From Acholoe squamosa (lineage: Eukaryota; Annelida; Polychaeta; Phyllodocida; Polynoidae), in assembly GCA_949317995.1 (NCBI GenBank), contig OX439039.1, positions 71,372,002 to 71,436,001 of the forward strand: a stretch of 64,000 bases of DNA, given 5' to 3'. Shown piece by piece: positions 1 to 13,509 of the stretch. The notes below the pieces were generated by a model. That model searched no databases. It was not told the origin of the DNA and saw only the letters and a list, made by a program, of their open reading frames with translations. The first letter of the stretch is position 1; the number at the start of each line of letters is the position of its first letter. The position numbers and the translations under genes are program-made.

Positions 1-1439
1 ACTTTTAATGTAAGGGGAGCTTAATGGGTGTCTAAAATAGTCTATAGTAAATTTACAATATGTAATAATAGACCTAACCACTAACTTCTGACACATAGGG
101 GTGCAAATGACGGTTTGGTATTTTACTTAGATGTGTGAATGAGAGATTTATAGAATTTGTATAGCTCCTAATTTGCTTAATTTTATATGGCTTTAATTTG
201 CTTATTTACTGCTTTTATTCTTTGTGCTGTTTTCTTTATCTTATGATTCATAGCCTCCGATTGATATCTTATCACTTGAGAAAGAATTAAATTAAAATCA
301 CCATTGTTCAGTAACTGTGCTTTGCTAATTGCTTTCATGTAGTATTGCATCTGCTATAACTGGTTTGTTTGATATATGAATTCTAATTTCCAAATGCTTG
401 CTTATGTTATAGTTACATTTGGTAAGTAAGATAGATCATTACTGGTGTTGGCTACACTCTACCTAAAGCGCAGTTTAACAAATTATCCAAACTGATGTAT
501 ATCATATAACGTTGATATGAATGCCTCAGCAAGTGAATTATCAGTTTCAGCAAAGAGGACATTCCCAGTGCGGTGTTTCACAAGCCAAAGATAATAATAT
601 TCATAAATTATCCATTTCTAAAACCAAATTATGACTGTTGCAAAGTTACAACCACTCCTATTTTGGTCCAATTATAGAGAGAAATACATAAGATGATACT
701 GATGACCTTTGTAAAACACTTGCTATTGTAAGCCTACAACCGATCTTAAAACTGCTATCACATCTAGTTATGACTGATTGTAAATATAGCCAACTTGTGA
801 AACACCACAATGAGGTGTCCTTGATAAGATCTTGACAAGGGAAAGGCATGCATATGCAACTGTTTCCACAGAATTATAGAATAACACTCTAATGTTTCTC
901 CTTGTTTTATGGTAAATTACTGAACTCTATGCATGCCGTTAATTGATACATAAATGCACACCCCGTTTCTTATGTTATTAAACCCATGCTAGTGTGATCC
1001 ATTATGCACTGAGTCATAGCACTGTCCACCTTCAATGAATTCCGTGAATTATAACATTGCACCTAAAACAATAACCCGAGTTTCTACACTACACCTAAAC
1101 TCTATTATGGAAATTATCATATTGCATAAACCAATTTAATCCCAGTTAACCAAAGGAATATTTGATGTGACATGAATGTCCACTACTGCAAAATGAAAAT
1201 TGTACCGCAATCTTAATACCAAAGCCTCTGCACAAACCCATTCACTTCCAGAAAACTAAAAATTGTTTGCTGTCACATGTGTAGGTATCCACCACGTGAG
1301 CATTGTCTCTGAAATAGACATACAAGTTTGCCAGGCCCGATACCCTGTGTACACATGTGCCCTCACGTCTTGTTGATGCAGGGCCATAAGTGTACATCTT
1401 TGCTCTCCTCCAGGCCATGAGACCATCCTTAATGGCTGT

Positions 1440-1706
1440 CTGGAGGCCATTTCTCAATGTACTACGACTGCACACAGCCACTACGATTTAAAAATGCCAA
1501 GAATAAGCCAGGCTATTGCAGGAACTGCCCTATGGCTGCTCACTACGATTAGCAGCTATGCAGTAATTACATAATGTTTAGTAGGGCAGTCGTACTGGTG
1601 CAGACATAAGGGACTACTAGTTCATGGTGCTGTTAAGGCCAAATAATTAGGTTCTCATTACGATTTAAAGGTCAGCAGTCGTAGTGTGTTAAGAAATGGC
1701 CTCCTG
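1440..1706. mobile_element. Short inverted-repeat element
   Basis: Arms 1442-1471 (GGAGGCCATTTCT...GACTGC) and 1675-1704 are inverted and match at 26 of 30 positions; similarity continues inward as actacgattta / ttacgatttaaa. CACTACGATT-like words recur at about 1481, 1540 and 1656. There is no coding potential and no target duplication was recognised. Confidence 0.6.
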
Positions 1707-2979
1707 AGGTATGAGGAAATGATATACAATCTCATCTAGTAGGTTTTTTTTATCGCCACAACCTATCATGAAAATTTATAGCTAATAATGATGTGGCAAC
1801 ATGAAAGCCAGAGTCTTTATTAAGTAGGGGTATTTTTTCTTCATTCCATAGCCCTCTTACATAGTACCCAGTGCGTGGGCGCAGTGCTGTATCGGCTAAG
1901 GAGGATATGCTCAAAGTAATTGGTGTATCGATAGTATAGGAGAGACATCATTTTGAAACTGTATCATTTATCACATTCTTAGCCCCTCATCGTATCTAGG
2001 CTCCAGGAGGGGCATGAGGGGGAATAATTACCCCATTAAATCAGTGAGTAAGGCAATGCTGCCTACCATACCTTATCTACTGCCAATAAGAAGACCTGAA
2101 GTGCGTATGATATTGGGATATCTCAAGGAAAATGCACCTTATCCATTCTAGTATAAGTCATGAATTTTCAATGTCGATCTACTTTGGCATTATAAGTCTA
2201 TAGATCAGGGTGTTAGCATGTACTCTGTTCCCAACAACACTCAGCACTGGGTATTGGGCCCAGTAACACTTCATGGATAGCGTAAAGGGTTTAGACTGCC
2301 TTGCCACCGCACACACTGGCTGGGCAGCCTGTAGGTATTGAGCAGAGTATTGTAGTTTGTACTGGACACCTGTGCATACCACAGGCAGCAGAGTGATGTG
2401 GCATGTATTCTAATCACATTATACTACTTTAGAACTCATCAATCACATTCTACATGTCTTAGGCATGAAACAAAACCAGATCTTACTTTTGCAAGACGAA
2501 TTGATATAGTTGAAATCACTCACAAATGAAAGACATTATCTGAATAAATCATATTCCAGACAATTGATCATTGTGGAAAACTGGCACTGCAACTGATATA
2601 TTCTCTTCTTTTACATTATAAAGAAGTGTATAGGCTTCATGTTGGTGAAATATAATCAAAATCTGGATGTGGGATCTTGGTTTATTTTGTCTCACATTAT
2701 GAAAATTAGAGCATGTGGTTTTAATAAATTCAAAGCATGATTAAAACTGCTATACTATCAACTAGTTAACAGTTTACACTTTCTCTCTAAGTGTACACAT
2801 CCCCTTTTGTAATCAAACCAGTATAACAGTAAAAGCAGCTTTTGAAATCATGGAATATGGACTTTGCTTAATATGGAGTAAATTCAATGATTTGTTCCAA
2901 ATGCCCCATGATCAGAGTTCTGGTATGCACAAACTAAACCGTAAACATTGAATTTTTTTTTTGCAGTCGAGCTTCTTGT

Positions 2980-3110
2980 CACTCTAACATTGGTGCATCG
3001 TGCTGACCCTTGGGGTGGGGTATAGACCCCAAGGGAATGATGCATGGCAGCTGCCCTCACGAGTTACTCGCCAGACCTGCATTCGCACATAATGTGAAGT
3101 GTAGGAATTA
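2980..3110. repeat. Foldback-family copy (partial)
   Basis: It contains attggtgcatcgtgctgaccc, a palindromic linker (ccttggggtggggtatagac...), gatgcatgg and cgagttactcgcc followed by ctgcattc. These are the right arm of hairpin A plus hairpin B of the family. Confidence 0.5.
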
Positions 3111-3210
3111 GAGGCGAGAGGGTGAGTGGGTACCGGGGCCCCCAATAATGGGAATATCAACTGTAAATCTGAATAGAAGTATAATGGCCCCAAGCGAGAC
3201 CCTTCATCTC

Positions 3211-3234
3211 CCCCCCCCCCCAAAAAAAAAAAAA
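3211..3234. repeat. Poly-C then poly-A tract
   Basis: About eleven C followed directly by about twelve A. Confidence 0.9.
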
Positions 3235-4194
3235 GGGAAAAGGAAAAGAAAAAAAAAATCCGATGCCTCTGCTATGGTTCAGGTATTCATTGGTGCACTC
3301 TACAGCCCTTAGTGAGTTAGGCCGCAGTCAGCTGTCTGCATGCCAGTGTTTGAGGCAGGCCACACCACTGTTTGCACTCCATTTGTGAGTTTGTTTGCTG
3401 AAACCCTTCCACGAGCAGCTCAGAGTGGACTAACCCCAACTAACCCGAGCTAAGCTGAGGCGGCCAGTCAGGGCCTCCTCAGATTAGTACCGTACACTGA
3501 AGGGCTGGTCAATCAGAACAACTCGAGATGAGCTGCTCAGGACATTGGTAAGAGCAGCTCAATGTCCTGAGAATGTCCCCAAATTGGGCGCAGGAATAAA
3601 GGACGTATTTGGTCCATCATAAAAAAACGTTGAGACTACTCCTTCATTTCCTTTAACTTTCTGATCCAGAATCATCAAACTTCTGACTACTTCTAAACCT
3701 GTCGCAGTTAACAGTTTGAATGCTGCAGGTAATAGTTCTAAGAAATGTGGGTTGGATGTAGGACGTAAAATACGATAGTTCTGTAGCAAATTGGGGATAA
3801 AGGGGATTCTCCAGACAAATCCTTGTATCAACATATACCTATATATGCAGCATTTATATCTGAGCGTCTTCTGGAGATCAGAAAGTTATTAGAGTAGTAT
3901 GTGTAAACTGAGCTACTCAAAGCAGCTCCATATATAGCTCCATATACAGCCTGAGAGGCCGCAGCTCGTATAGCGCCGTTATTATTGCATGGTATACTCG
4001 CGGGCGGTGCTCCACGTGATATAGTGTAAATCAATGGAGGAGGGATATCCGTAAAGGAAGTAGGGGCTTTGTTTGGAGGGTACTGGAGGACGAGGCAAGA
4101 CCTTGTGTCAGGTGCCTCCTACTCCAGGGTTGGGTTATTTATGGGCATGGCCACACTGACCGGTGTATCGGTGCCAATCCCCGCCTTACCTATA

Positions 4195-4400
4195 GCCCTT
4201 TAAGGACTTAAACTGCCTTAATGCACCTCCTGATGCATTGATGCATGAATACAGCCTTGGTGATTAACTAACCATTGCTGCATTCATGTATCATGTTGAT
4301 TCTGCATGGTCGGCATGATGCTCCAATGCAGTGCTGGCGAGCATACTCGCCAGCACTGCATTGGTGCATCATGCCGACTAAGGAACATGAATCCGTGAGA
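4195..4400. mobile_element. Foldback element with near-perfect 33 bp hairpin
   Basis: The left part reads gccctttaaggacttaaact, followed by a hairpin B type fold (tgatgcatgaatacagcc... to ...gctgcattcatgtatcatg). Hairpin A then pairs 4308-4340 with 4345-4377 at 32 of 33 positions around loop cata. A 20 bp direct repeat (cggt-tatcggtgccaatcc, 19 of 20 identical) lies on either side at 4161-4180 and 4425-4444. Confidence 0.72.
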
Positions 4401-5289
4401 TAATATACTGTTCTTGAAGGGCAGCGGTCTATCGGTGCCAATCCTGGGCTAATTGGGTTAAGTCCCAGAGCAATCTGTTCTCTGGATGGAGCAAAGACAG
4501 GTCTATGTATCATCCATTGTGGTGTGGAGTGCACCAGAGTGTTCATGTAATGCGTTTACCACTCTGATGGCTTGTTTCAAGCATCATTAAGGATAAATGA
4601 GATCAGGCCCCGGTAAACAAGCGACGATGTTAGTGTGCTTATAGTGAGTTGAATTGTTTTATCGGACAAAGAATTATCGTATCTAAAAGATGTCGTTTAG
4701 TATATATTCAGCCATTACATTCAGTCAGACATCATATCATGTAGAATGATTTGAGTTGTACTGTTTTATTGACTAAAGATCTGCCAAATAGCATGCAACC
4801 AGCCAACAATGAATATTTTACACATAATGCATAAAAATATTAAAATCAGTATTGGCTTCGTGACAGCGTACAGCCTACTATAGATTATTGAATACCAGAT
4901 TGTGTCAGACGTCCGATATATTATAGATAGGCTACATAGAGGTCCACAAAGCACCAAGAGATATCTCTTGGTGCACAAAGGTTATAGGCAGTTAATTGGA
5001 GCAGGCTCAACGTGAGAGCTCATCAACTCAAATTTGTGAGGTGTTGTAACAGCGGGTCTTGGAATGGTGACTATAAGCCAATGGAAATTTACATAATTCC
5101 GCGCCATATAAGTATTCCTTAACTATTAAGAACGTGCACAGATCCATGGGTCTGGTCATTAAGACACTCTTCTTCTTTCAATTCAATTTATTCACAGAAC
5201 CTTCTTAGAGAAAGGAAAAGAAACTCCAGGGGGGTGGGCATGATACACCAAGGAAATATCATGCCAACCCTACAGGAGTGTATCAGTCC

Positions 5290-5395
5290 CATAGGGTCGT
5301 CATGATGCATGAATGCAACTCTGGAGAGTTATTCGCCAGGATAGCATTCATGCAACAAATATGCATGACGTATTAATGTATCAGTTTCCCTTAAA
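5290..5395. repeat. Foldback-family copy, hairpin B
   Basis: Linker cagtcccatagggtcgtcat leads into gatgcatgaatgcaactctg, then gagttattcgccag and gcattcatgca. The stem is roughly 35 bp with several mismatches. Confidence 0.55.
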
Positions 5396-7743
5396 GGATT
5401 AAAGGGTGGAATAGTAGATAATTGCAGTGCAGTGCATTGCATTGCAGGACACTGCACAGTAAGTCATCTGCTGAGGCTAGTGAGGCATAGAGATAACAGC
5501 AGAAGACGTACCATCACCAGCACGGCTTCCATGTGAATGATATAGTATTTGTGTAGGTGCCACTGCTATAAGACGTGGGACTGGGGCCTGGATGCCAGAG
5601 AGACATGTACCATTATTCAGGGAATGTTTACAAATCATGTCACCAGTTAGAGGGTTGTGGAGTTTCTGTGGAATATTTATTCTAAAAAAAACATAAACAT
5701 ATAAATAATGCAAAAGTACACATTAAACCTCTGTGGACAGTAGAGGGGGGTACAGACTGAATAGCCTGTTCTATATTGTATAGCCCAGGTCTAGATTGCT
5801 GCTGCTGCTATGTATACCGGCCAGACATCAGCAACGCCCCTAGCCCAGGAACTAGTGATGAAGGGATTGAGAGATGGGGGATGGGGGTGGATTAAAGGGG
5901 GGGGGGGGGTACGCCCACTGCCGCTTACAGGGGTGGCGTGTCCTACCATCATAAACTCTGTGACAACCAGAACAGCGAATCCCGAACCGATGCCGACCAC
6001 CGCCGTACACCCCCGACCACCGCCGACGGTCCTAAATCGGTCATGTTGATGGCAGTGGGGTATCACAAACGACCTGTTGTCGACACCACTCCCTGCCTAC
6101 TTAGCCATACACACCCGGCCCCCATCCCTCCCAACCCCCCCCCCCCGGCCCCTTGATCCACCGCACTCAGCACTGATTTATACCAAATAGATCCTCCATT
6201 GCCACAAAAAGAGAAGATGGCTCTTTCTCGTTAGGGACCAACGCTTAAAGGCGTTTAATCCAACTCGCTCCGGTGAGCTCGCATATTTCCACGTTTTGCT
6301 ATTAGACCGTTTTTATTTCATTGTAGTTCCCAATCCCTTCCAGTTCCTCCGATTAGACCACTTTTCTTTTTCCTCTCACTGTAATTCCCCATTCCCTTCA
6401 TTCCTCTCTAGCTTCTCTTCCAATTGTCCTTTTTACCAGATTGAATCCTCCTCGCACCTTTTAGCTCTGTAAGGACAGCATTAAGGTGCTATCTATGTTC
6501 TTTTAGCAGCATGTTGAGCACACCCAGTAGGTGCAGGTTACTCAGCAGCAATGTATTGGCGCATCATACCGGCCAATGTTGGAGTTAACCAACTCCATTG
6601 GATTGGCATAGTTTATGGATGCAATACTGCAGCTGACTGTGTATGCATGCATTATCATAGTTTTAAAGTGGCATGCAATTCCCCTAAAGAGTTATGTATT
6701 CCTCATCGATAAGAGTACATAGGCCCCCAACACCCCTTTTAGCCATGGGAAGAGCAGGAAGCAATAGGGCGCCGTGGCTGCGGACAAGAGAGCAGTGGAG
6801 CATCCAGAGGCAATGGCCTGGAAAAGTAAGCCCCCGTCCAGCGAGGCCTAGCGGTGGTTGGGGACGGGAAAGGAGTGGGAGGGGGGTGCCTGGGTAGGAT
6901 GGTCTTCAGCCTGGAGGGATAGAGGTAAAATGAAGGGAATAGTGGATCACTTCCCTCTATTCAAGCTGGGCGTATTTCTCATTGCCACTTAGATTGTCCT
7001 CCATGAAATGTCCTTAAAAGCTGCAAATCTGTGTCCCTTGGTTAGTTTAGAAGTTGGGTAAATAGGAGGATGATGACGTTAGTGTGGTGGGTAAAATGGA
7101 GGAAGGTGGGCGCTTCAGTGTGAGTGAGGATTTACAGGGACGTAGAATCCATTTTTCCCCAGGATGGACAGGGATATTACTACATGCATAGTCGTATATT
7201 ATGTCCCTAGTCCCTTCTTCTCATATTGTTTTACACATATCCTTACCTCATTTCTGGTTGGCTCCTCTATTCCTATCACGGAATAAAGGATATTTTATAT
7301 GGTATTGCTTTCGTTACATTCTCCTTTATATCTGTCTTAATATTCTTCGTCTTATCAACAAATAAATGTCATCAGTCAACCAGAAGAGATCATCTGTGCT
7401 ACGGAGTGTCCTTTCGGCGGGACCGCTCTTCTATTATTATATGTTGTTATCTTTTTTACATAGGAAATCGGTACATTTATGTATATACATCTCCAATGTG
7501 CCCTCCCCAGACCCACAATCACCCACCCACATCAAGTGTCTACAGCAATCCTTCTTAAACAGCTAAAATACAGCTGCATGGGCGCTCGCCGCATGTATCG
7601 TCCTCTGCTGGAAGGGGAGAGACACGAGTAATCGACAACTTGAGTTGCTCATAAATCTCCACTCGGTGTATGTGGTTGTGGATTGGGTGGCGAGTAGCTA
7701 AGGGTGTGTAAGTGTAGGGGAGGGGGCAGCTCTGAGATAGGGG

Positions 7744-8250
7744 GTGGCTCAGGATGTGGAGAGCAGCTCAGATTTGTGGGAGCAGCTCAATGTTTGGCGA
7801 GCAGCTCATGATGTGGGGGCAGCTCACAATGTGGGGAGCAGCTCATGGTGTGCGGAAAGAGCTCATGATGTCGGAAGCAGCTCATATTGTGGGGAGCAGT
7901 TCAGTGTGAGGGGAGCAGCTCAGTGTGTGTGGAGCGGCTCAGTGTGAGGGGAGCAGCTCAGACTTTTAGTAGCAGCTCATGGTGTGAGGAACAGCTAAGT
8001 GTGTGAGGAACAGCTCAGTGTGTTGGGAGCAGTACCGACTTTGAGTAGCAGCTCATGGTGTTATGAACAGCTAAGTGTGTGAGGAACAGCTTAGTTTGTT
8101 GGGAGCAGCTCAGACTTTGAGTAGCAGCTCATGGTGTGAGGACCAGCTAAGTGTGTGAGGAACAGCTCAGTGTGCTGGGAGCAGCTCAGACCTTGAGGAG
8201 CACCTCAGTGTGAGTGGAGCAGCTCAGTGTGTGGGGAGGAGCTCAAGGCG
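7744..8250. repeat. Degenerate minisatellite of GAGCAGCTCA units
   Basis: About 25 imperfect units of roughly 20 bp (ggggagcagctcagtgtgtg type) lie head to tail. Some units drift to gagcggctca or gaacagctaa. A 63 bp higher-order period is visible (tttgagtagcagctcatggt recurs at 7967, 8041 and 8114). The frame across it is open only because of the repeat. Confidence 0.85.
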
Positions 8251-8819
8251 GATGACAGTGGCGGTGTGTGGCCAAATCAAAAGGGGTTAGCCTGGTATTT
8301 CCAATTAAATCTTCCAAGTATTTACGAGTGCGGCAGTATATGGCGCCTTCGGTAGTGAGGTTGGAGTGAAGCTTCATTGGTAGAGATATACTTAGTGCCT
8401 GGGGATCTGATGTCAGCAAATTGTTGAATTTTGCTGAGTATTTCAATTTCAGCCCTTTGGATATACCCTACCAAAATTAGCTGACTCGATACTACGATTA
8501 CTGTCACTTTAGAAGCACTAGCGGATGACCCATTTCGAAATTCTATACCTTTGCCATGTGACATTGTGAACCATAGAATGATCGCCACTCTACTTGGCAG
8601 CCACCCTGGACAGGTGAATAATTTAGAAGTAAATCGTGTTTCAAATAAGAGTCAAAACTTCTGAAGTGCTGACGAATTGACAGACCAGTGCTTGTTTACA
8701 GAGGGGTTTTATCCATAAAATTTGAGCTCGCTACGCAGGGCGCATATATAGTTATTGATTTAATCTGCTAATGGGCTTGGACGCCATTGTCCTTCCAAAG
8801 GCGGCATATGCCTGGTTGT

Positions 8820-9125
8820 TGCCATGATGTGTGAATGCTACCGGTATACTCCCCTAGACTAGATCCATGCACCATGATATGCCAGCCCTAGAGGGTTGGA
8901 CCGGGATGCATTTTCAACCTCTGTATTCACTGCAGAATTTTCTTTATGTAACACCTGGTTCTTATCAGTGCTTATCTCGCCAGGTGCCCGATCAACAAAT
9001 GTCCATTCCACTAGGCCTCCATACAGAGCCGTATAATAACGTTGATACACACCCAGCAGTGAGAATGAAACACCAATGCAGTGATGGTGAGCTACTGGCC
9101 AGCGCTGCATTCATATAAGGACGAC
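8820..9125. repeat. Foldback-family copy plus a linked repeat segment
   Basis: gccatgatgtgtgaatgcta opens the segment, and accaatgcagtgatggtgag...gccagcgctgcattc closes it at about 9070-9116. The interior (8889-9015, gagggttgg-ccgggatgca ... ggttcttatcagtgcttatc ... caggtgccagatcaa type) is also found at 20394-20578, so the two loci share a longer ancestral repeat. Confidence 0.55.
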
Positions 9126-9954
9126 AAAGAAGTGTTCCGCTAGAACATTTGGAGCCTGTCGGCCTTTTGCCGGCTTCAAAAGTTCCTCAGTCTAACACGG
9201 TTGTAACTGCATCTGGGTCACCAAGGTCGACCCAGATGCAGTGGCAACAGTGTTGCACTGAGGCGAGCCTACATTGTTGAATAACAGCGGTGTGCATACT
9301 GACAGTAGTGTAGTGCTCTGTGTACAGCGCGGTTTAATAGCAGACACGCGGTGTGAGTAGTATATGAGCCTGGGGCTTTGAGGCTGGCACATGGGGAGTA
9401 CACACACCCAGCATACACCACCACCATACTATACCCGAGCTGCTCACCCTATAGGACACACACCGAGGATGAGTTGCTCTTCCATGGCACACAGACAGCC
9501 CGGGACCCCACACACTGTCACCCTATCACTTCCCCTTCTTCCATCTTGCCCAATTCAATTTACTCCCGCATTAATCTGTAAAGGAGGTGTAGGATGTGCA
9601 GCCACAGCGGGGCCACATTGTAGGCGCGGGACCAGGGGTAAGGGATTTGGGGTAGGCCCATGACAAGGAGCTGGGGTATAGGGAGGGCTTTGCATTGGGT
9701 CTTGAGCTGTGCGAGATAGGAGTAGGGTGGGAGTTATTTGGCAGAGGAAGTATACATAGTATAAGAAGGAAGAAGACAAACTTCTGGTTGTAAGGCAGGA
9801 CGAGGAAGAAGGCCGTGGAGAGAAGCCTTCCTCCAGAGTTTGCCTCCCCCTACATGACAGTACAATGGTCCATGTGCCCCCGCCCCTGTCCTGTCCACTC
9901 ACTACAGGTCACTATCCACCAAACATGGTTCCCCCTCCCCGCCCCCTCCGCTGC

Positions 9955-10052
9955 TTGCTGGGGAAACACTGCGTCCAAGGGACCGGCCGCCCAGAGCAAA
10001 CAGCGGCGTTGGACGCAGCGTCCCACGGCGGACGCCAACCTTGTACAGTTAT
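9955..10052. other. CpG-dense patch with inverted repeat
   Basis: About eleven CpGs occur in 95 bp. ctgcgtccaa (9969-9978) and its inverse ttggacgcag (10009-10018) form a 10 bp stem with a 30-base loop. No function can be assigned. Confidence 0.35.
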
Positions 10053-10084
10053 GTAGAATACAGCTGGTCCATCTTCCCGCCACG

Positions 10085-10310
10085 CCTTTAAATGCCGCGT
10101 AATGCATTATGGCATTGATGTCATGATGTCTGAATGTATTCATGCATTGGGCTGGTATGGGGACCTCTGCACCGCTCATTAGCATGATACTTGAATACAA
10201 CCCTATACATACTAATATAGTGAGCATACGAATGATGCATTAATGGAAGTCTGGCAAGTAGCCGCCTTCCTGCATCACATCGCGCGATGGGCATGATGCA
10301 GAAAAGATAT
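10085..10310. repeat. Foldback-family copy (degraded)
   Basis: It carries multiple gatgcattaatg, cattcatgcattgg and gatgggcatgatgca units with a ctggcaagtag centre. It is recognisable by motif only; the ends are not resolved. Confidence 0.4.
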
Positions 10311-10659
10311 ATATATATACAACCCTTGAAGACCTAACTACATCCCTCTCACTACAAGGTCCCATGGCGTCCTTCCCAAGGACAAAGCTGTGTGGTGCAC
10401 TGCACGTACAGGCTCTTCCTGTGTAAGCGCCCTGTCAAATCTCTGTACATGATGAGACAGTGGTCTAATGGTGTATGGTTCAGGGTGTGTGACAAGCGTA
10501 CACATCAATGCTCTACAACCCACGGTGCAGCATAGGCCAGAGAATATGGCCGAGAAGGGTGTATTCAATTAAACAGATTCCTTTTTATTCTCATTATACC
10601 CCTCCCCTACCTCCACCATCCCATATATAATACGATGGTCGATGGTGCTGGTGAGTACA

Positions 10660-10770
10660 CTCGCCAGGACGACAATGATGCACTCATATATATGATAGTG
10701 TCGGCATGATGCACTAATGCATGCAGTTCTGGCGAATAGACTTGTCATTACTGCATTGGTGCAGATGTCC
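10660..10770. repeat. Foldback-family copy
   Basis: The gtcggcatgatgcactaatg...ttctggcgaatagacttgtc...actgcattggtgca arms form hairpin A with a few mismatches, preceded by a gctggtgagtacactcgcc centre at about 10648-10667. Confidence 0.5.
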
Positions 10771-12307
10771 TTAAATCAAGGGTAAACTATGACGATGTAA
10801 ACAGGCACTGGACCATGGGTTTTTAATAGCATTACGTCCTTATCAATATGCAACGTCGGCGACCCTGGAGTGCACACAGTCACAGCCCTGGACGCACACA
10901 CTAGTCAGCAGCTTATCGTATTTACCTACACCAGTGCCTATGCGCTTATTGATTCAAACGCCAAATCATCACTTCTGCTTATCTATATGATAGGCGACTA
11001 TTCAAACCCAAATTTTCGAGTATTTTCTGTTCATTTGCGTTGCTTGTCATAGCCTGACAGGCAGTTTCAAAATAGTGGTGGCGGATGGGGGGAAGGGGTT
11101 TCGGTCTTATTTCACATTTGTATACTTGCCATTTCAGGTTTGGCCTTTTTTTAAGGGTTACTCAAAAGTTGGAGGGTTTGCATGTCACGTCCTGGTTTAA
11201 ATGAAAAGACCACCATTCTTTCATCGTGATCTTTTTTGGTGGTCATCCTGAAAATAGGGTGGACATTTCTTTTAATTTAAATCCTGGTGCTCATGCGACA
11301 ATACAGCATATACTGGTCCTGTGAATGAGGGGAATAACCTGGTGTGGGGCTACCAAGATATGAGTGCAGGGATTGGGTGTAGGTGGGGTAGGGGGCAGGT
11401 AGGTAAATAACCTATAAAGATCCCTTAGTCATCATAATGCATTAATATGAGCCTGGCTTGCAGTTAATTTGCCAAATTTGTATCTATTTATGTATCATCC
11501 TATGTCACCGAAACTCTTTTGAAAACTCAACTCAATGCAAAAAAGCGGTATTGCTGAATTGCTAGTTGGCGTTGCATTAATGCATTCTGACGACAAACAG
11601 ACATGTATGCATGCTTTGCGTATCAAGCTGTTATTGAAGGGTTAGCCCCAGGTGATGTTGACCGATGTTAGCAGGGGTTGAGCATGTTTTATGGGCCGGG
11701 TATTAATCTGTCTCCATTAGAGCTGCTAACCACACTCACGCACACACACCATACACACAGTCACACATTGTAACGCACACACGTTGTAACGCACACAGGT
11801 GTGCACACATACATGTTGTATCAGCATTCTCCTCCCTCTCCCATTAGCTATGCAACATAGAGTGCGATTTTGATCTAGTTTCATAGAAATAGATACACGT
11901 GGAGGGAGTTGAAGGTCCATTGAGTAGCGGGCCCTACTATTGAGATTGTAATTCCTGTAGTGCACACGAAAAGCAAAATTTGACGTGATCTGCCAAAAGG
12001 GATCTTAGTGCAGGGTACAATGTGAGGGCCTCCTTTCCAAGTACATGTCACATGATTATCATACATAAGTCTGATGCAACTGCAGACCCAGTGTAATTTC
12101 TAGTTACAACAAGGTTTAGTCTCACAGTGCATCATGCCTATCCTCCCTTCCCCGATCCCTATATCAGGAAGGTACACATACTGTAATAACCTAACCTTGT
12201 ACACACACAAAGCCTGTAAAACTGCTCAGAGCAGTCCACACTGCAGGATACCTCTAGTAACGAACAGCTGAGGCCATTGCAAGGTGTGAATACATGTTGA
12301 GACTGTA

Positions 12308-12424
12308 CACTGTAAAAAATAACTGTTGAATCTACCAGGGATCCTCATGAAACTGAACAATGAACTGCTGTAATCATATTTCAGTGAACCAGTGTAGTTT
12401 TCACAAGAAGCCCCAGGTGGAAGT
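12308..12424. mobile_element. Dispersed repeat, copy 1 (homologous to 59635-59752)
   Basis: It starts cactgtaaaaaataactgtt and shares in order aatcatatt, agtgaaccagtgta, tttt-acaagaagcc and gtgg with the 59.6 kb copy, about 80% identical by eye. The end CACTGTAAAA resembles the ends of the palindromic elements at 21.9, 37.9 and 39.5 kb. Confidence 0.6.
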
Positions 12425-13509
12425 ACAGTGGTACAGGGAATCTCTGTGAAAATAACAATTGATCTCTGGCAACATTTGTTCAAGGATACCGCCAATATTC
12501 CGACATTGTTACAGTGTAGACTCATTCTCAAAATTAAGTATGCTGCATGGTTCTATCTTGCTTGATGCTAGAGGAGCTGTTGTATATATCCTGTTATCGG
12601 GTATGTAGACAGGCGTTGAGCCCAGGTGTGAAGCCAGCTTTAAGAGGAGCAATCTGTGTTGACGGGCACCTTGGATAGAAGAGGACCTTATATTAGGGTT
12701 GGGGCTTAATGGTGCTTATAAGGGTTTCAGGCCTTAGGGTATCTCAGGGCTTGGGGCCTAACCGTGTTGAACAGATTGTGGCCTTAGGGATTTGTGCCCT
12801 AACGTTTCCAATGTTTAAGGTGTGTGTAACATAAGCCTGCTAAATTCTTCCATTTTGTGTTGGCTTATATGCTAGATTATAGGAATCAAGATGTCTATAT
12901 CATTTGGGGACCATAAGAGAAAGTCCTTGAGTATTGTTGAATATCAACGCCAACTCACTAGTGTTTCACCGTAGGTGATTGTTAGTCAACATCGAATCAG
13001 GTTTAAAATATAAAATTGCATTCAACATCAAGGTGCCAATGCTCACAAAATTCTAGATTAGGTTGATGAAATTGATAACCGTGATTGACCGATTCAGATT
13101 AGTTAGGTGCATATAATAATGTTTGCCCACTGGAATACATCTCTGCCAATATTTAGATTACCCTAGTCAGATCCTCAGCTATATCATAGAATCGTGCAAT
13201 ATAGGGATTGGTGAGATATAGTGACCTTGATCTGTCCTCGACACAAACAAAACGCTTACCCCTATTCCTGCCCCGCCCCAGGTCGGCTCACACTCCCTTT
13301 GTCTCACCATGGGCTGGGCTTTGGCTGGGATCGTTCATTGATATGCAGGCCCGGCCCCGGGCTGTCAGAGATAGACATTGTGCCATCACAGCATCTTTTA
13401 TTACAGCATTCTCTCTGCCAAACCATTCATGCACATCACACGCCAACCGCCTCCAGCTCACTTCCATCTCTCTTAGCCCTTTATGCGCGATATTTGATCC
13501 CTGCAGCAG

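Noticed and set aside
7744-8250. CRISPR-like spaced repeats
   Set aside because: Units are contiguous and degenerate without unique spacers, and the window is eukaryotic.
9850-10227. 125-codon minus-strand open frame in a GC-rich patch
   Set aside because: No motif, no homologue recognised, and it overlaps a foldback copy at one end.
12660-12830. ttaggg-like words resembling telomere repeats
   Set aside because: Only scattered ggccttagggt and ttagggttgg words, not a tandem hexamer array.
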